Virus record (IMG/VR): IMGVR_UViG_3300027832_000089
Span: 1-27,073 of that record
DNA: 27,073 nucleotides
Source of the DNA: a virus
Reading direction: 5' to 3' (one strand)
A program made the translations under genes and the position numbers. Below the pieces are notes generated by a model, which had not been told where the DNA came from, searched no databases, and was given only the letters and a program-made list of their open reading frames with translations. Position 1 is the first letter of the stretch, and each line of letters starts with the position of its first letter. Positions 15,953 to 23,468 of the stretch are shown piece after piece.

Positions 15953-17668
15953 ATGTTACAATTCGGTATAACCGACGATAATAAAAATCTTAAAATTACA
16001 TCTTATTCTCTTACATCTGAAAGAGACTATATGTATAGCTTTTTTAAAAAGAAGTCTAAGGACGCGGCGTTTAATCAAGCGGTTGAAAACGGAACATGGG
16101 ATGGTATGGATCATTTCATGACGAAGGATTTCACAATCCCAATTGGATTATGGAGAGAAGTATCAGAGTTCTCAAGAATCTATCAAATCGAAACCAAAAT
16201 TGAAGGAATTAAAAATCACTTAGATTTAGAAATAAATCGTCACAACTATGAGAAATTCGTTAATGCACTCTATAAAGGCATCACTACTGATAAGGGCGAG
16301 CCGTTTTATCCTAGGGACTATCAATACGAAGGAGCGTTTAGAGCAATTAAGTATAAGTTTTGCTGTGAGGAACTCGCAACCTCGAGTGGAAAAACTTCTA
16401 TATTTTATACGTACAATTCTTTTCTAAAATTTATAGGAAAAATTGGTAAAGGAAAGAAGGCATTGCTTATTGTTCCTAACGTAAGTCTTGTGAATCAAAC
16501 GGCAAAGGCATTCAAACAATATTCAAACGGACTAGTTGATTGGAATATCCATACGGTCGGTGGTAAGAAAGGAGAGTTTGATCCAGTTAAGTTCGCAGAA
16601 TGTGACATGATGATTACAACATATCAAAGTATGCTTAATATTGTTCCTAAATGTTTAAATAATAAACTTGGGAACTTAATTATGAAGGGTATTAAGAAAG
16701 GAGAAGAGGAGAAGCGTCAAGGTGACATAATGAATATTAAACGTAAACTTGCATCCGCTAAGATTATGGATATATGCTCAGATTTCTCTGTTGTATGTGT
16801 TGATGAGGCACATAAATCTGCAAGTCAGTCAATTGGAGATATATTAGCATCATGTGTAAATTGGGAATATAAACTTGGATTATCTGGAACAATGAAAATT
16901 GATTTAGAGTATTCTAATTTCTATACAATGCAAGAAAGAACTGGTCCACTTGTTATGACACTTAGTGCTAAATTCCTAATGGACAATGATTACTCACCAG
17001 ATGTTAAGATTAAACAGGTATTCTTAGAATATAGTAAGGATAATCCAGCAGTCGCAGAGTACATCAAAATTCAAACTGATAAAGAACTACGTAAGAAAAT
17101 AAAGGATCAATTCAATAAGCCCGAGGAGTTTGGTAAGCGTATGTTAGAGATTGAAAAGCAAATCATATTTGATAGTGATGAGCGTTTAAACTTCATAAGT
17201 AGACTTACTAAGAAGTTTGGAAAGAACACTTTGATATTATTCTCAGATATTAAGAATGAATATGGAGTCCGTATATACGATTCAATTAAAGCATGGAATG
17301 AAAATACTTTCTATATTGACGGAGGAATTGACACATCAGACCGTGAGCTTGCTAAAAACACTCTAGAATCTCATGATGATGTGATTATATGTGCAAGTTA
17401 CGGAACATTTGCGGTAGGAATTGATGCCAAGAACTTACATCATATTATATTTGCTGAATCAACTAAGGCTGAAATAACAATTAGACAAGCAATTGGACGT
17501 GGAATGAGATTCCTAGTTGGAAAGAATGTTGTTGTTATCTGGGATATCATCGATGACTTAAAAGGATATTCAGTACGACATTCAGAAGTTAGGCATGATA
17601 TTTATAAGAGTCAGGACTTTGAAATTCTTGGAAGTAAAAGAGTAAAACTAGAGGATTTTACTCTCTAG
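15953..17668 (+). CDS. uvsW: UvsW-like superfamily 2 DNA helicase
   Basis: The 571-residue product (T4 UvsW about 500) has a full set of SF2 motifs: Q-like RDYQYEGA at 121-128, Walker A ATSSGKTS at 142-149, motif Ia IVPNVSLVNQ, motif Ib ITTYQS, DEAH at 284-287, motif III SGT at 311-313, and in the second RecA lobe FAVGIDA, then QAIGRGMR (motif VI). UvsW remodels recombination intermediates and R-loops by ATP-driven branch migration and helps switch to recombination-dependent replication. The extra N-terminal 100 residues (IPIGLWREVSEFSRIY) match the UvsW N-terminal domain. Translation begins at the base after the upstream stop. The downstream neighbour is convergent with a 20-nt gap and no clear terminator. 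Confidence 0.9.
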   Translation: MLQFGITDDNKNLKITSYSLTSERDYMYSFFKKKSKDAAFNQAVENGTWDGMDHFMTKDFTIPIGLWREVSEFSRIYQIETKIEGIKNHLDLEINRHNYEKFVNALYKGITTDKGEPFYPRDYQYEGAFRAIKYKFCCEELATSSGKTSIFYTYNSFLKFIGKIGKGKKALLIVPNVSLVNQTAKAFKQYSNGLVDWNIHTVGGKKGEFDPVKFAECDMMITTYQSMLNIVPKCLNNKLGNLIMKGIKKGEEEKRQGDIMNIKRKLASAKIMDICSDFSVVCVDEAHKSASQSIGDILASCVNWEYKLGLSGTMKIDLEYSNFYTMQERTGPLVMTLSAKFLMDNDYSPDVKIKQVFLEYSKDNPAVAEYIKIQTDKELRKKIKDQFNKPEEFGKRMLEIEKQIIFDSDERLNFISRLTKKFGKNTLILFSDIKNEYGVRIYDSIKAWNENTFYIDGGIDTSDRELAKNTLESHDDVIICASYGTFAVGIDAKNLHHIIFAESTKAEITIRQAIGRGMRFLVGKNVVVIWDIIDDLKGYSVRHSEVRHDIYKSQDFEILGSKRVKLEDFTL

Positions 17669-17688
17669 TCTAAATTGAACAGATCTTC

Positions 17689-18195
17689 CTAGCCAATTCT
17701 ACTAGTATAATCTTCATAAGATCGACACCTATGATTAGAATTATTTTTATCAATAGTACGCGTTTCATTAATGACACTATTTACATTCTTATCACTAGAC
17801 TTTTCCATTTTTGGAACACTAAGACTAGTTGACTTAGTTCGTTTAGGTGAAATCGTTTCCTTTATATAAATATCATCAGGTTTCAATCTAAAATCATCTA
17901 ATCTCGTCTCGATATTCAATTCACCATGATTAACTTGTTCGTCCAATACAACGTTTACCGTCTTATTAACTTTAGTTTGACGGTTGTTAGTTGTAGATTT
18001 TGACGTATCATTATTTCCATCATATTTTTCATGATTAACTTGTTCGTCAAGTACATCGTTTGCTATTTCAGATGCAAGATTTATAGCCTCTCCTAGTCCA
18101 TTGAAATAATTATTCTCTCCATCTGTTTGTATCAATCGTTGAAACGTCAACGATGGCTTCTCTTCTGTTAAATTTAATTCTAAATGATCATTCAT
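17689..18195 (-). CDS. Hydrophilic hypothetical protein with internal VLDEQVNH repeat
   Basis: The 168-residue product is not recognised. After about residue 45 it is mostly low-complexity, rich in Asn, Thr, Lys, Asp and Ser, and probably disordered. The octapeptide VLDEQVNH occurs twice, 35 residues apart. No enzyme motif, membrane segment or targeting-like N terminus is visible. The start ATG at 18195 overlaps the stop of a 9-codon leader ORF. It is convergent with UvsW and lies 147 nt downstream of another unknown gene. Confidence 0.5.
   Translation of the reverse strand: MNDHLELNLTEEKPSLTFQRLIQTDGENNYFNGLGEAINLASEIANDVLDEQVNHEKYDGNNDTSKSTTNNRQTKVNKTVNVVLDEQVNHGELNIETRLDDFRLKPDDIYIKETISPKRTKSTSLSVPKMEKSSDKNVNSVINETRTIDKNNSNHRCRSYEDYTSRIG
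17925..18048 (-). repeat. 19-nt direct repeat inside the gene
   Basis: The string catgattaacttgttcgtc (plus strand) occurs at 17925-17943 and 18030-18048, 105 nt apart, in frame within the gene on the minus strand. It encodes DEQVNH in both copies, extended by similar VL codons. The bases outside the repeat differ. Confidence 0.75.
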
Positions 18196-18221
18196 AACTT
18201 AATCTTATACTTTTGAAACAT
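18192..18221 (-). CDS. Possible 9-residue leader ORF coupled to the 168-residue gene
   Basis: On the minus strand ATG at 18221 opens MFQKYKIKL and its TGA overlaps the ATG of the next gene (ATGA). It lies 16 nt after a start element, while the main ATG lies 42 nt away, so the leader sits at the expected distance. Chance is possible at this length; no SD is present at either start. Confidence 0.25.
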   Translation of the reverse strand: MFQKYKIKL

Positions 18222-18237
18222 TAAAAGTTTTAATACC

Positions 18238-18251
18238 TTTTGTTTATTTAT
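18238..18251 (-). promoter_or_regulatory. A-rich start element, variant form
   Basis: The minus strand reads ATAAATAAACAAAA, identical to the copy at 13944-13957. It is 42 nt from the annotated start of the 168-residue gene but 16 nt from the small leader ORF. Confidence 0.4.
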
Positions 18252-18268
18252 TCATCATGTTTTACTAA

Positions 18269-18403
18269 TTAGCCCTGGCAGTTTAAATCTTCCCACTTTG
18301 CGATTTCTTCATCAATGTCGTCCTTGCCATAACATTTATTATTTAATGAATTTTGGTTGCAATCACTATTCCTAGTAATATCTTGATGTGATGTAGATGT
18401 ATG
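18269..18403 (-). other. Open frame without start codon overlapping the end of the 205-residue gene
   Basis: In the -1 frame relative to the upstream gene, 44 codons are open from 18403 to the TAA at 18271-18269. The second half reads like a real C terminus (CYGKDDIDEEIAKWEDLNCQ) and contains three Cys. No ATG, GTG or TTG is in frame. It may be the former C terminus of the 205-residue gene after a frameshift, a frameshift product, or chance. Confidence 0.25.
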
Positions 18404-18960
18404 TTATAATATGACATAATACATCTCCTTGTTTCTTCGTCATACTCCTCATAGTTTACAGTTTTAAACATTGATTTAATTTTATTAAGATCCCTTTGAT
18501 CTATTACGATATCACTAGCTCCAAGTAATGAATCTAATAATCCACTGAATGCTTTTCCAGCAATTAGGCTCGTGCCTATTTTCTTTAAGAATAGTTCACC
18601 TTTCTTAATCATTTCTATTTTTACAATAATGTCCCTGCTATCTAACCCGGTGTTAATATCATGATTAACTGAATCTAACTTCTTTATGTGGTCTACGTTC
18701 TCTGAAATAAAAACCAAGTCATATGTATAAAACGATAAAGTGATTTTAGTATATTTACCGACGTAATTAAAGTTTACGAATTCAGGTTTTACAAAGTTAC
18801 TGGCTGCTTTAATTATGATTGGATCTATTCCTGCTGACGTAGCGTAGTCTTCCATTGAATCCAGCTGCATTGTATAATCTGGAAACGGAAATGACGCTAG
18901 GTATGGGAATGCTTCAAATACAGCAAGTTCTCCCGTGAGTTGATCTATGTGATCTTCCAT
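18343..18960 (-). CDS. Hypothetical protein, divergent from the polymerase gene
   Basis: The 205-residue product is not recognised. It starts MEDHIDQLTGELAVFEAFPY and mixes beta-like stretches (YTKITLSFYTYDLVFISE, about 72-90) with a Gly/Ala-rich hydrophobic helix (LIAGKAFSGLLDSLLG, about 136-151) that could pack or touch membrane. The last 20 residues (hydrophobic, ending ATKIH) look unlike the acidic body, and an alternative frame takes over there, which suggests a C-terminal frameshift. The start is preceded by AGAAGG at 10 nt, one of the few SD-like sequences here. The 57-bp gap to the polymerase half gene is AT-rich. Confidence 0.5.
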   Translation of the reverse strand: MEDHIDQLTGELAVFEAFPYLASFPFPDYTMQLDSMEDYATSAGIDPIIIKAASNFVKPEFVNFNYVGKYTKITLSFYTYDLVFISENVDHIKKLDSVNHDINTGLDSRDIIVKIEMIKKGELFLKKIGTSLIAGKAFSGLLDSLLGASDIVIDQRDLNKIKSMFKTVNYEEYDEETRRCIMSYYNIHLHHIKILLGIVIATKIH

Positions 18961-19017
18961 AATTAAAACCTTCTTTTAATTATTTATATAAGATATAACA
19001 AAATATAACTTGAGCAC

Positions 19018-20559
19018 ATGGAAGATAATTCTAAAAAAATCAAACAATTAAGCCTGAGGCAAGGAGCCATCAAGATTCTTATTAACTCGATATACGGAGC
19101 CTTCGGAAATAAGTGGTTTTATTTTTATAATCCAGATATCGCCCAGTCGATTACACTCCAGGGACAAGATATGATTAAGTTTGCGAATAAGGCAATTGAT
19201 TTTTACTTTAAAAACCGATGGCATCTAGATACCGAACTTCATGAAAAACTCGGATATGCTAATCATAAAATAAATCAGATTCCATCTGATACAATCATTG
19301 CAGTATACACAGATACAGATTCAACTTATGTTAATTTTGAGCCTGCTATATTGTCAATAGAAGGATTGGATTTAACTGAAGATGAAAACATGCGATTATG
19401 TATTGAGATCGATAAACATCGTATTATGGAATTTTACGATACTGCCTTTGACAAATGGTCAGCGAGATTTAATACTGAGAATCGTCAAACGTTTAAATTG
19501 GAGCTTATTGCAACTACCGCAGTTTGGATTAAGAAAAAGAATTATGTACTTAAAGTAGCATATGAACCTAATCCAAATGAGGAATTATATCCAATGTATG
19601 ACAGGTACCTTTTGATTAAGGGACTTGAGCCGATTAAAGCATCATATCCAATATGGGCAAGAGAGCACCAAACTGCATTCATCGAATACCTATTGAAGAC
19701 GGGTGTTAACTTTGATTTAGAACAGGATTTAGTTACAATGATAGAGAAAGTTAAAGAAGAATTTTTAACTCTTCATCCTGATGAATTCTCACAAAGTTTT
19801 AACCTGCGACAATATGATAAATACGTTCAGAGTGAAGCTAAATTCATATTAAAGGGAGGAGCAGCGAATGGACCAAAGGCGGTAATGCATCACAATCACT
19901 TAATTATTAAAAATGAATTAGAAGGTAGATATCCTAGGATTCGACAAGGTAGTAAATATCAAATGCTATATTGTAAACCAAATGAATTCGGAGTAGATCT
20001 ATTTGCATATAACCCAGGGCAATATCCAACCGAGATAGTTCCTGAACTAGATTTAGATCAACAATTCTTTGTTTTAATTGTAGAGCCTATTAATAGAATA
20101 CTGAAAGCAATTGGACTAAATACTCTCGATCCTAATTTACGAAGATCAGTTATATTCAAAACATCGAAGACTAAGAATCCAATGACTCATGATCAAATGT
20201 ACCCATATCATGTGATATGCGAAGCGACACTTGATCATGAAGAAGTTCCAGAGAAATTCTGGAACATAATTGGAAATCCAGATGCTGATGTTCCAGATGA
20301 TGATTTCGATGAATATCTACAAATCATAACAAAATATGGATTGAACACTGTAATAATCATAAATAAAAATCTAAAGCCATTCATTAATCGAATATCAAAG
20401 AAATTGGGGATTGGAGCATTCTCCCCAGAGGGATTAGCCGAATCTGCTAGAATAGCTGAAGAACGGGAAATCGAGAAAGACAGAAAGGCTGAAGAGAAAC
20501 GAGAGAACGCAATTGCTAGACATGCTGAAGTAGCAAGAAAGGCTACACTTAAACAATGA
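19018..20559 (+). CDS. 43: DNA polymerase family B, C-terminal half only (split gp43)
   Basis: The 513-residue product starts inside the polymerase fingers. KILINSIYGAFGN at about 19-31 is motif B (with the conserved Lys, Asn and Tyr-Gly of T4/RB69 gp43 KILINSLYGALGN) and YTDTDSTYV at about 98-106 is motif C with its two catalytic Asp. LKVAYEPN and the thumb region follow (about 180-470). Motif A (SLYPS-type) and the 3'-5' exonuclease are absent; a TAA lies in frame four codons before the ATG, so this is a true separate gene. The last 50 residues are a charged helix (EEREIEKDRKAEEKRENAIA), with no T4-like C-terminal clamp-binding sequence. The stop overlaps the primase start (ATGA). The other half must be encoded elsewhere for a working enzyme; it is not in this window. 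Confidence 0.9.
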   Translation: MEDNSKKIKQLSLRQGAIKILINSIYGAFGNKWFYFYNPDIAQSITLQGQDMIKFANKAIDFYFKNRWHLDTELHEKLGYANHKINQIPSDTIIAVYTDTDSTYVNFEPAILSIEGLDLTEDENMRLCIEIDKHRIMEFYDTAFDKWSARFNTENRQTFKLELIATTAVWIKKKNYVLKVAYEPNPNEELYPMYDRYLLIKGLEPIKASYPIWAREHQTAFIEYLLKTGVNFDLEQDLVTMIEKVKEEFLTLHPDEFSQSFNLRQYDKYVQSEAKFILKGGAANGPKAVMHHNHLIIKNELEGRYPRIRQGSKYQMLYCKPNEFGVDLFAYNPGQYPTEIVPELDLDQQFFVLIVEPINRILKAIGLNTLDPNLRRSVIFKTSKTKNPMTHDQMYPYHVICEATLDHEEVPEKFWNIIGNPDADVPDDDFDEYLQIITKYGLNTVIIINKNLKPFINRISKKLGIGAFSPEGLAESARIAEEREIEKDRKAEEKRENAIARHAEVARKATLKQ

Positions 20560-21689
20560 TGGAAACAAAAAGCAATTATCTAATAGTCGATTTTGTAGGT
20601 GATGTACTTAAGAATGTATTTCCTGGAAATAAATTTAAGCAGCATATTAATGATGACGATGATAAGCTTAATTTTGCATGTCCATATTGTGGAGATTCAG
20701 AAAAAGACGTTGGTAAAAAAAGAGGAAACTTATTTCTAAAATCATCAACTTATAAATGTTTCAATGATGGATGTTTAAAGTTTACAAAACTTAATAATTT
20801 CATTGCGAAATTCGCAATGAAATATTCGTTACCCATTCCTAAATTATCAGAGGGAGTATGTAAAGCAAAAATTGAAACCGTATCTAAAAAAGGAGCATTA
20901 ATCGAATTCTTAATGAATCCAAAAGTCAAGAATATTCTCATTGACTTTAAAGAACTAGCAGATAGATTTTTTCTAAAACCATGTATTGATGCTCCGGAGG
21001 AGTCAGTGATTGGTAAATATATTAGAGGTAGAAACCTAATGGAATTACCAGCTTTTGCAAAGTCCTGTTATTATGATAGCAGGATGGACAAAATCTATAT
21101 CTTTAATCTAGATTTAAGATCAGGTAGAGTTCTTGGATTATCAATGCGTCGAATTGACGAAAATTATACTGGACCTAAGTATGATATTAAAAATTATTCT
21201 CAATTCATTAAGAATGGGTTAATCTCAGTAGCTGATGAACAGACAATAGTTAAGATAGATATAGTAAATAGTTACTTTAATATTCTTAACATAAAATTCA
21301 ATGAGCCTATTATTGTATTGGAAGGACAGATCGATGCTATGTTTTTGAATAACTCAATAGCCACCACTGGGGTGACTAAAAGTAAAAATGTACTTGGTAC
21401 ATTAGTATCTAAGAAGAATGCCCGTATACTATTCGACAATGATGATGCGGGAAAGAAAGAAACATTCAAACTATTACAGGACGGATATTCAGTATTCCTG
21501 TGGTCTAAATTAATAGGTGAATTACGAAAACAATATCCTAAACATCGAGGTGCAATTAATGACATAAAGGATATTAATAACTTATTTAATTTCTATGATA
21601 AGATGGGAGACAGAAAATCATACGAAGAGTTTAATGAGATCGTTCTAAGTAATTTCTCTCAATCTATATTTGACTTATTGTTCGTATAG
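20556..21689 (+). CDS. 61: DNA primase, gp61-type
   Basis: The 377-residue product (T4 gp61 342) has an N-terminal zinc site, CPYC at 42-45 and CFNDGC at 68-73, and a TOPRIM domain with LEGQIDAMF (catalytic Glu, about residue 250) and LFDNDDAGKK (DxD, about 290). It would make RNA primers for lagging-strand synthesis together with a gp41-type helicase, which is not in the window. The first two codons are both ATG; the first overlaps the polymerase stop (ATGATGG), so the two are translationally coupled. Motifs appear intact. Confidence 0.88.
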   Translation: MMETKSNYLIVDFVGDVLKNVFPGNKFKQHINDDDDKLNFACPYCGDSEKDVGKKRGNLFLKSSTYKCFNDGCLKFTKLNNFIAKFAMKYSLPIPKLSEGVCKAKIETVSKKGALIEFLMNPKVKNILIDFKELADRFFLKPCIDAPEESVIGKYIRGRNLMELPAFAKSCYYDSRMDKIYIFNLDLRSGRVLGLSMRRIDENYTGPKYDIKNYSQFIKNGLISVADEQTIVKIDIVNSYFNILNIKFNEPIIVLEGQIDAMFLNNSIATTGVTKSKNVLGTLVSKKNARILFDNDDAGKKETFKLLQDGYSVFLWSKLIGELRKQYPKHRGAINDIKDINNLFNFYDKMGDRKSYEEFNEIVLSNFSQSIFDLLFV

Positions 21690-21694
21690 TCAAA

Positions 21695-21708
21695 ATAAAT
21701 AATAAAAA
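21695..21708 (+). promoter_or_regulatory. A-rich start element
   Basis: ATAAATAATAAAAA lies in the 30-nt gap after the primase gene, 11 nt before the ATG at 21720. It matches the copies at 6136, 7426, 7448 and 12443 exactly in the core and may start a late transcript for the head genes that follow. Confidence 0.5.
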
Positions 21709-21719
21709 GCTTAATCATC

Positions 21720-22037
21720 ATGAATAGATTATATACTACATTTGCATCATTTGATGCCAGTCAAATTAACGAAAATGCTGAAGTTGAAATGGATATGGAT
21801 GAAACCATACTTAACGCACTAGTTGATATTGTTGGATCAGAAGAAGATGTTGAAGAATGTGCAAGAGAGGCATTCGAAGATCTTAAGAAAGCATTTGAAA
21901 GAAATGAAGCTGATGTACCTGATGGAGAAAGAGGAGAACATCTTGCAATATCAGCACTTATAGTTAAATTGGTAGAAAAAGGAAAACTCGGCCCTCAAGA
22001 AGCTGATTCATTTATTGAGAACAAATTAAATGTCTAA
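21720..22037 (+). CDS. Small acidic protein with capsid-targeting-like N terminus (possible head core protein)
   Basis: The 105-residue product opens MNRLYTTFASFDASQINE, matching F-x-x-F...I-N-E, with a predicted cut after E18. The rest is acidic and helical (EEDVEECAREAFEDLKKAFE, about 48-67). Small acidic head proteins cut by the prohead protease are known in T4 (for example gp67, gp68 and internal proteins), and the gene is close to gp4 and portal genes, so a prohead core or internal protein is plausible. No direct similarity is recognised. Its 3' end overlaps the next gene by 8 nt. Confidence 0.6.
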   Translation: MNRLYTTFASFDASQINENAEVEMDMDETILNALVDIVGSEEDVEECAREAFEDLKKAFERNEADVPDGERGEHLAISALIVKLVEKGKLGPQEADSFIENKLNV

Positions 22038-22224
22038 GGATCCAGTTACTTTAGGAAACGTTACATCGAGTATAAAGGAACTGATGAATGAGATTAAAGA
22101 CTTAAATGAGGAACAAACTGCCGTGTTTATATATGGTATGTATCGAGCTCAATCTGACGACAAAGACATAACACTACACGAAGCAATAGAATATTCGAAA
22201 AATAATTGGTCGGATTTATATTAA
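22030..22224 (+). CDS. Small hypothetical helical protein
   Basis: The 64-residue product (MSKDPVTLGNVTSSIKELMN at the start) is mostly helical and acidic, with no recognised family. It overlaps the upstream targeted gene by 8 nt, so translation is likely coupled, and it is the last gene before a strong terminator. It might be a partner of the acidic protein. No membrane segment or Cys motif is visible. Confidence 0.6.
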   Translation: MSKDPVTLGNVTSSIKELMNEIKDLNEEQTAVFIYGMYRAQSDDKDITLHEAIEYSKNNWSDLY

Positions 22225-22249
22225 CGCCCCCTTATTGTATAACAACAAT

Positions 22250-22277
22250 AAAAAGCCCTCTTAATCGAGGGCTTTTT
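22250..22277 (+). terminator. Rho-independent terminator
   Basis: An 11-bp perfect stem, aaaaagccctc (22250-22260) and gagggcttttt (22267-22277), flanks a 6-nt loop and ends in a run of five T. It closes the polymerase-primase unit. With A-tracts on its left side it could also work on the opposite strand. Confidence 0.9.
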
Positions 22278-22295
22278 ATTGATAAATAAGTATAT

Positions 22296-22802
22296 ATGAG
22301 TAATAAGGACAAAAATATAAAAACATTTCTAAAGCCTAGAATCGGAAAGCGAATTCGACAGGGATATTATATTCCTAAGAATCCTGCTAAATACAAGGGA
22401 GACGTTACACAAATTATATACAGATCAGGATGGGAATTTAAATTCTTTAAGTTCTGTGATGAGAATCCAATGGTTATTGAATATGCAAGTGAACCATTAG
22501 GAATAGATTACTGGCACAGTATAGATAAACGCCAAGCTAAATACTGGGTAGATGGATATATGAAAACTCGTAATGCAAATGGTGTTGAGAAAGAATGGTT
22601 AATTGAAGTAAAACCTAATAAGTATATACTTCCTCCTAAGACTCCACAGAGAATGACAGAAAACCAGACACGCAGTTTTGTATCTCATGCTAAAGCATAT
22701 GTTGTAAATACCGATAAGTTCAAAGCAGCTAAGGCGTATGCCATCGCACATAACATGAGATTTGGAATAATAACAGAGAACTTTTTGTTCGCAAAGATGT
22801 AA
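22296..22802 (+). CDS. 4: Head completion protein gp4-like (TnsA/PD-(D/E)xK fold)
   Basis: The 168-residue product aligns by eye along most of T4 gp4 (150 residues): YIPKNPAKYKGD (T4 WVPKNISKYRGD), IIYRSGWEFKFFKF (T4 ITYRSNWEKFFFEW), KYWVDGYMK, WLIEVKPNK and NTDKFKAAKAYA (T4 NTDKWKAAQSLA). The Asp of YWVDGY and E-x-K of IEVK are the putative nuclease site. In T4 this protein acts after DNA packaging to complete heads so that tails can join. The first 14 residues are an extra basic extension. GATAAATAAG lies just upstream of the start, directly after the terminator. Confidence 0.88.
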   Translation: MSNKDKNIKTFLKPRIGKRIRQGYYIPKNPAKYKGDVTQIIYRSGWEFKFFKFCDENPMVIEYASEPLGIDYWHSIDKRQAKYWVDGYMKTRNANGVEKEWLIEVKPNKYILPPKTPQRMTENQTRSFVSHAKAYVVNTDKFKAAKAYAIAHNMRFGIITENFLFAKM

Positions 22803-22811
22803 AAGAATTAA

Positions 22812-23468
22812 ATGAAAAAATTAGAGGATATAGCTACAAATAGAAGAGAAAGAAACTTCTCCCAATCTATGCAATTATATGGAACCAGTATTAGTAGATC
22901 TGACATTATGCCAGGACATTACTATATGCTCGAAATTCAATTACCTAACTTAAGCACCGGATGGATTCCTAATTCAGAAGAAGACTGGAAAGAGGATCCA
23001 TCCCAATATATTACAAATAGACCGTATTTCGATTTAAATCCTATGGGATTAATATTTGCACATCCAAACTGGAAAACAACTGCACTTATACTAAATCTTA
23101 AAGTTATTCCACCTAAATACAGAGAGGTATTAATAGTTGCTCATATTAATTTAATAGAGCAGAACCTTGATCGATTAGGATTATGGGATGATGATACTGA
23201 GTTGAAGACAATTGAAGACAGAAAACGAATGAACTTACCAATGTTTGGGATAACTCCTAAAATGTTGGAAGATTTAACAGGATTTAAATTAGGATTTGCA
23301 ATCAGCGGATATAAATTAGATAAGATTACAGGAGCTAAACTTTTGGATTGGGATCATATTGGGGAATTACCTCAAGCTAATATTGATACAACCGGATTAG
23401 CATTTGCTAATGGTGCATTTGACATCTCTAGCATATTTACACAATTTGAAAATAAACAATTAAGATAA
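22812..23468 (+). CDS. Hypothetical virion-associated protein between gp4 and portal
   Basis: The 218-residue product is not firmly recognised. The segment YFDLNPMGLIFAHPN followed 20 residues later by LNLKVIPPKYREVLI (about 70-110) looks like a pattern met in several large myoviruses ('YYD..P......LN..YLPP..R..L'). The rest has no enzyme motif. It lies 9 nt after gp4 and 1 nt before the portal gene, so a head or neck role is likely by context only. The N terminus is basic (MKKLEDIATNRRERNFSQSM) and does not fit the targeting pattern. Confidence 0.55.
   Translation: MKKLEDIATNRRERNFSQSMQLYGTSISRSDIMPGHYYMLEIQLPNLSTGWIPNSEEDWKEDPSQYITNRPYFDLNPMGLIFAHPNWKTTALILNLKVIPPKYREVLIVAHINLIEQNLDRLGLWDDDTELKTIEDRKRMNLPMFGITPKMLEDLTGFKLGFAISGYKLDKITGAKLLDWDHIGELPQANIDTTGLAFANGAFDISSIFTQFENKQLR

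Noticed and set aside
18196-18342. Possible tRNA or small RNA in the gap
   Set aside because: No cloverleaf or T-loop sequence (GTTCRA) could be found; the gap holds start element, leader ORF and the alternative frame.
19018-19080. Split intein at the polymerase break
   Set aside because: The gene starts almost directly with finger sequence; there is no C-intein stretch ending in His-Asn before the extein, so protein splicing is unlikely.
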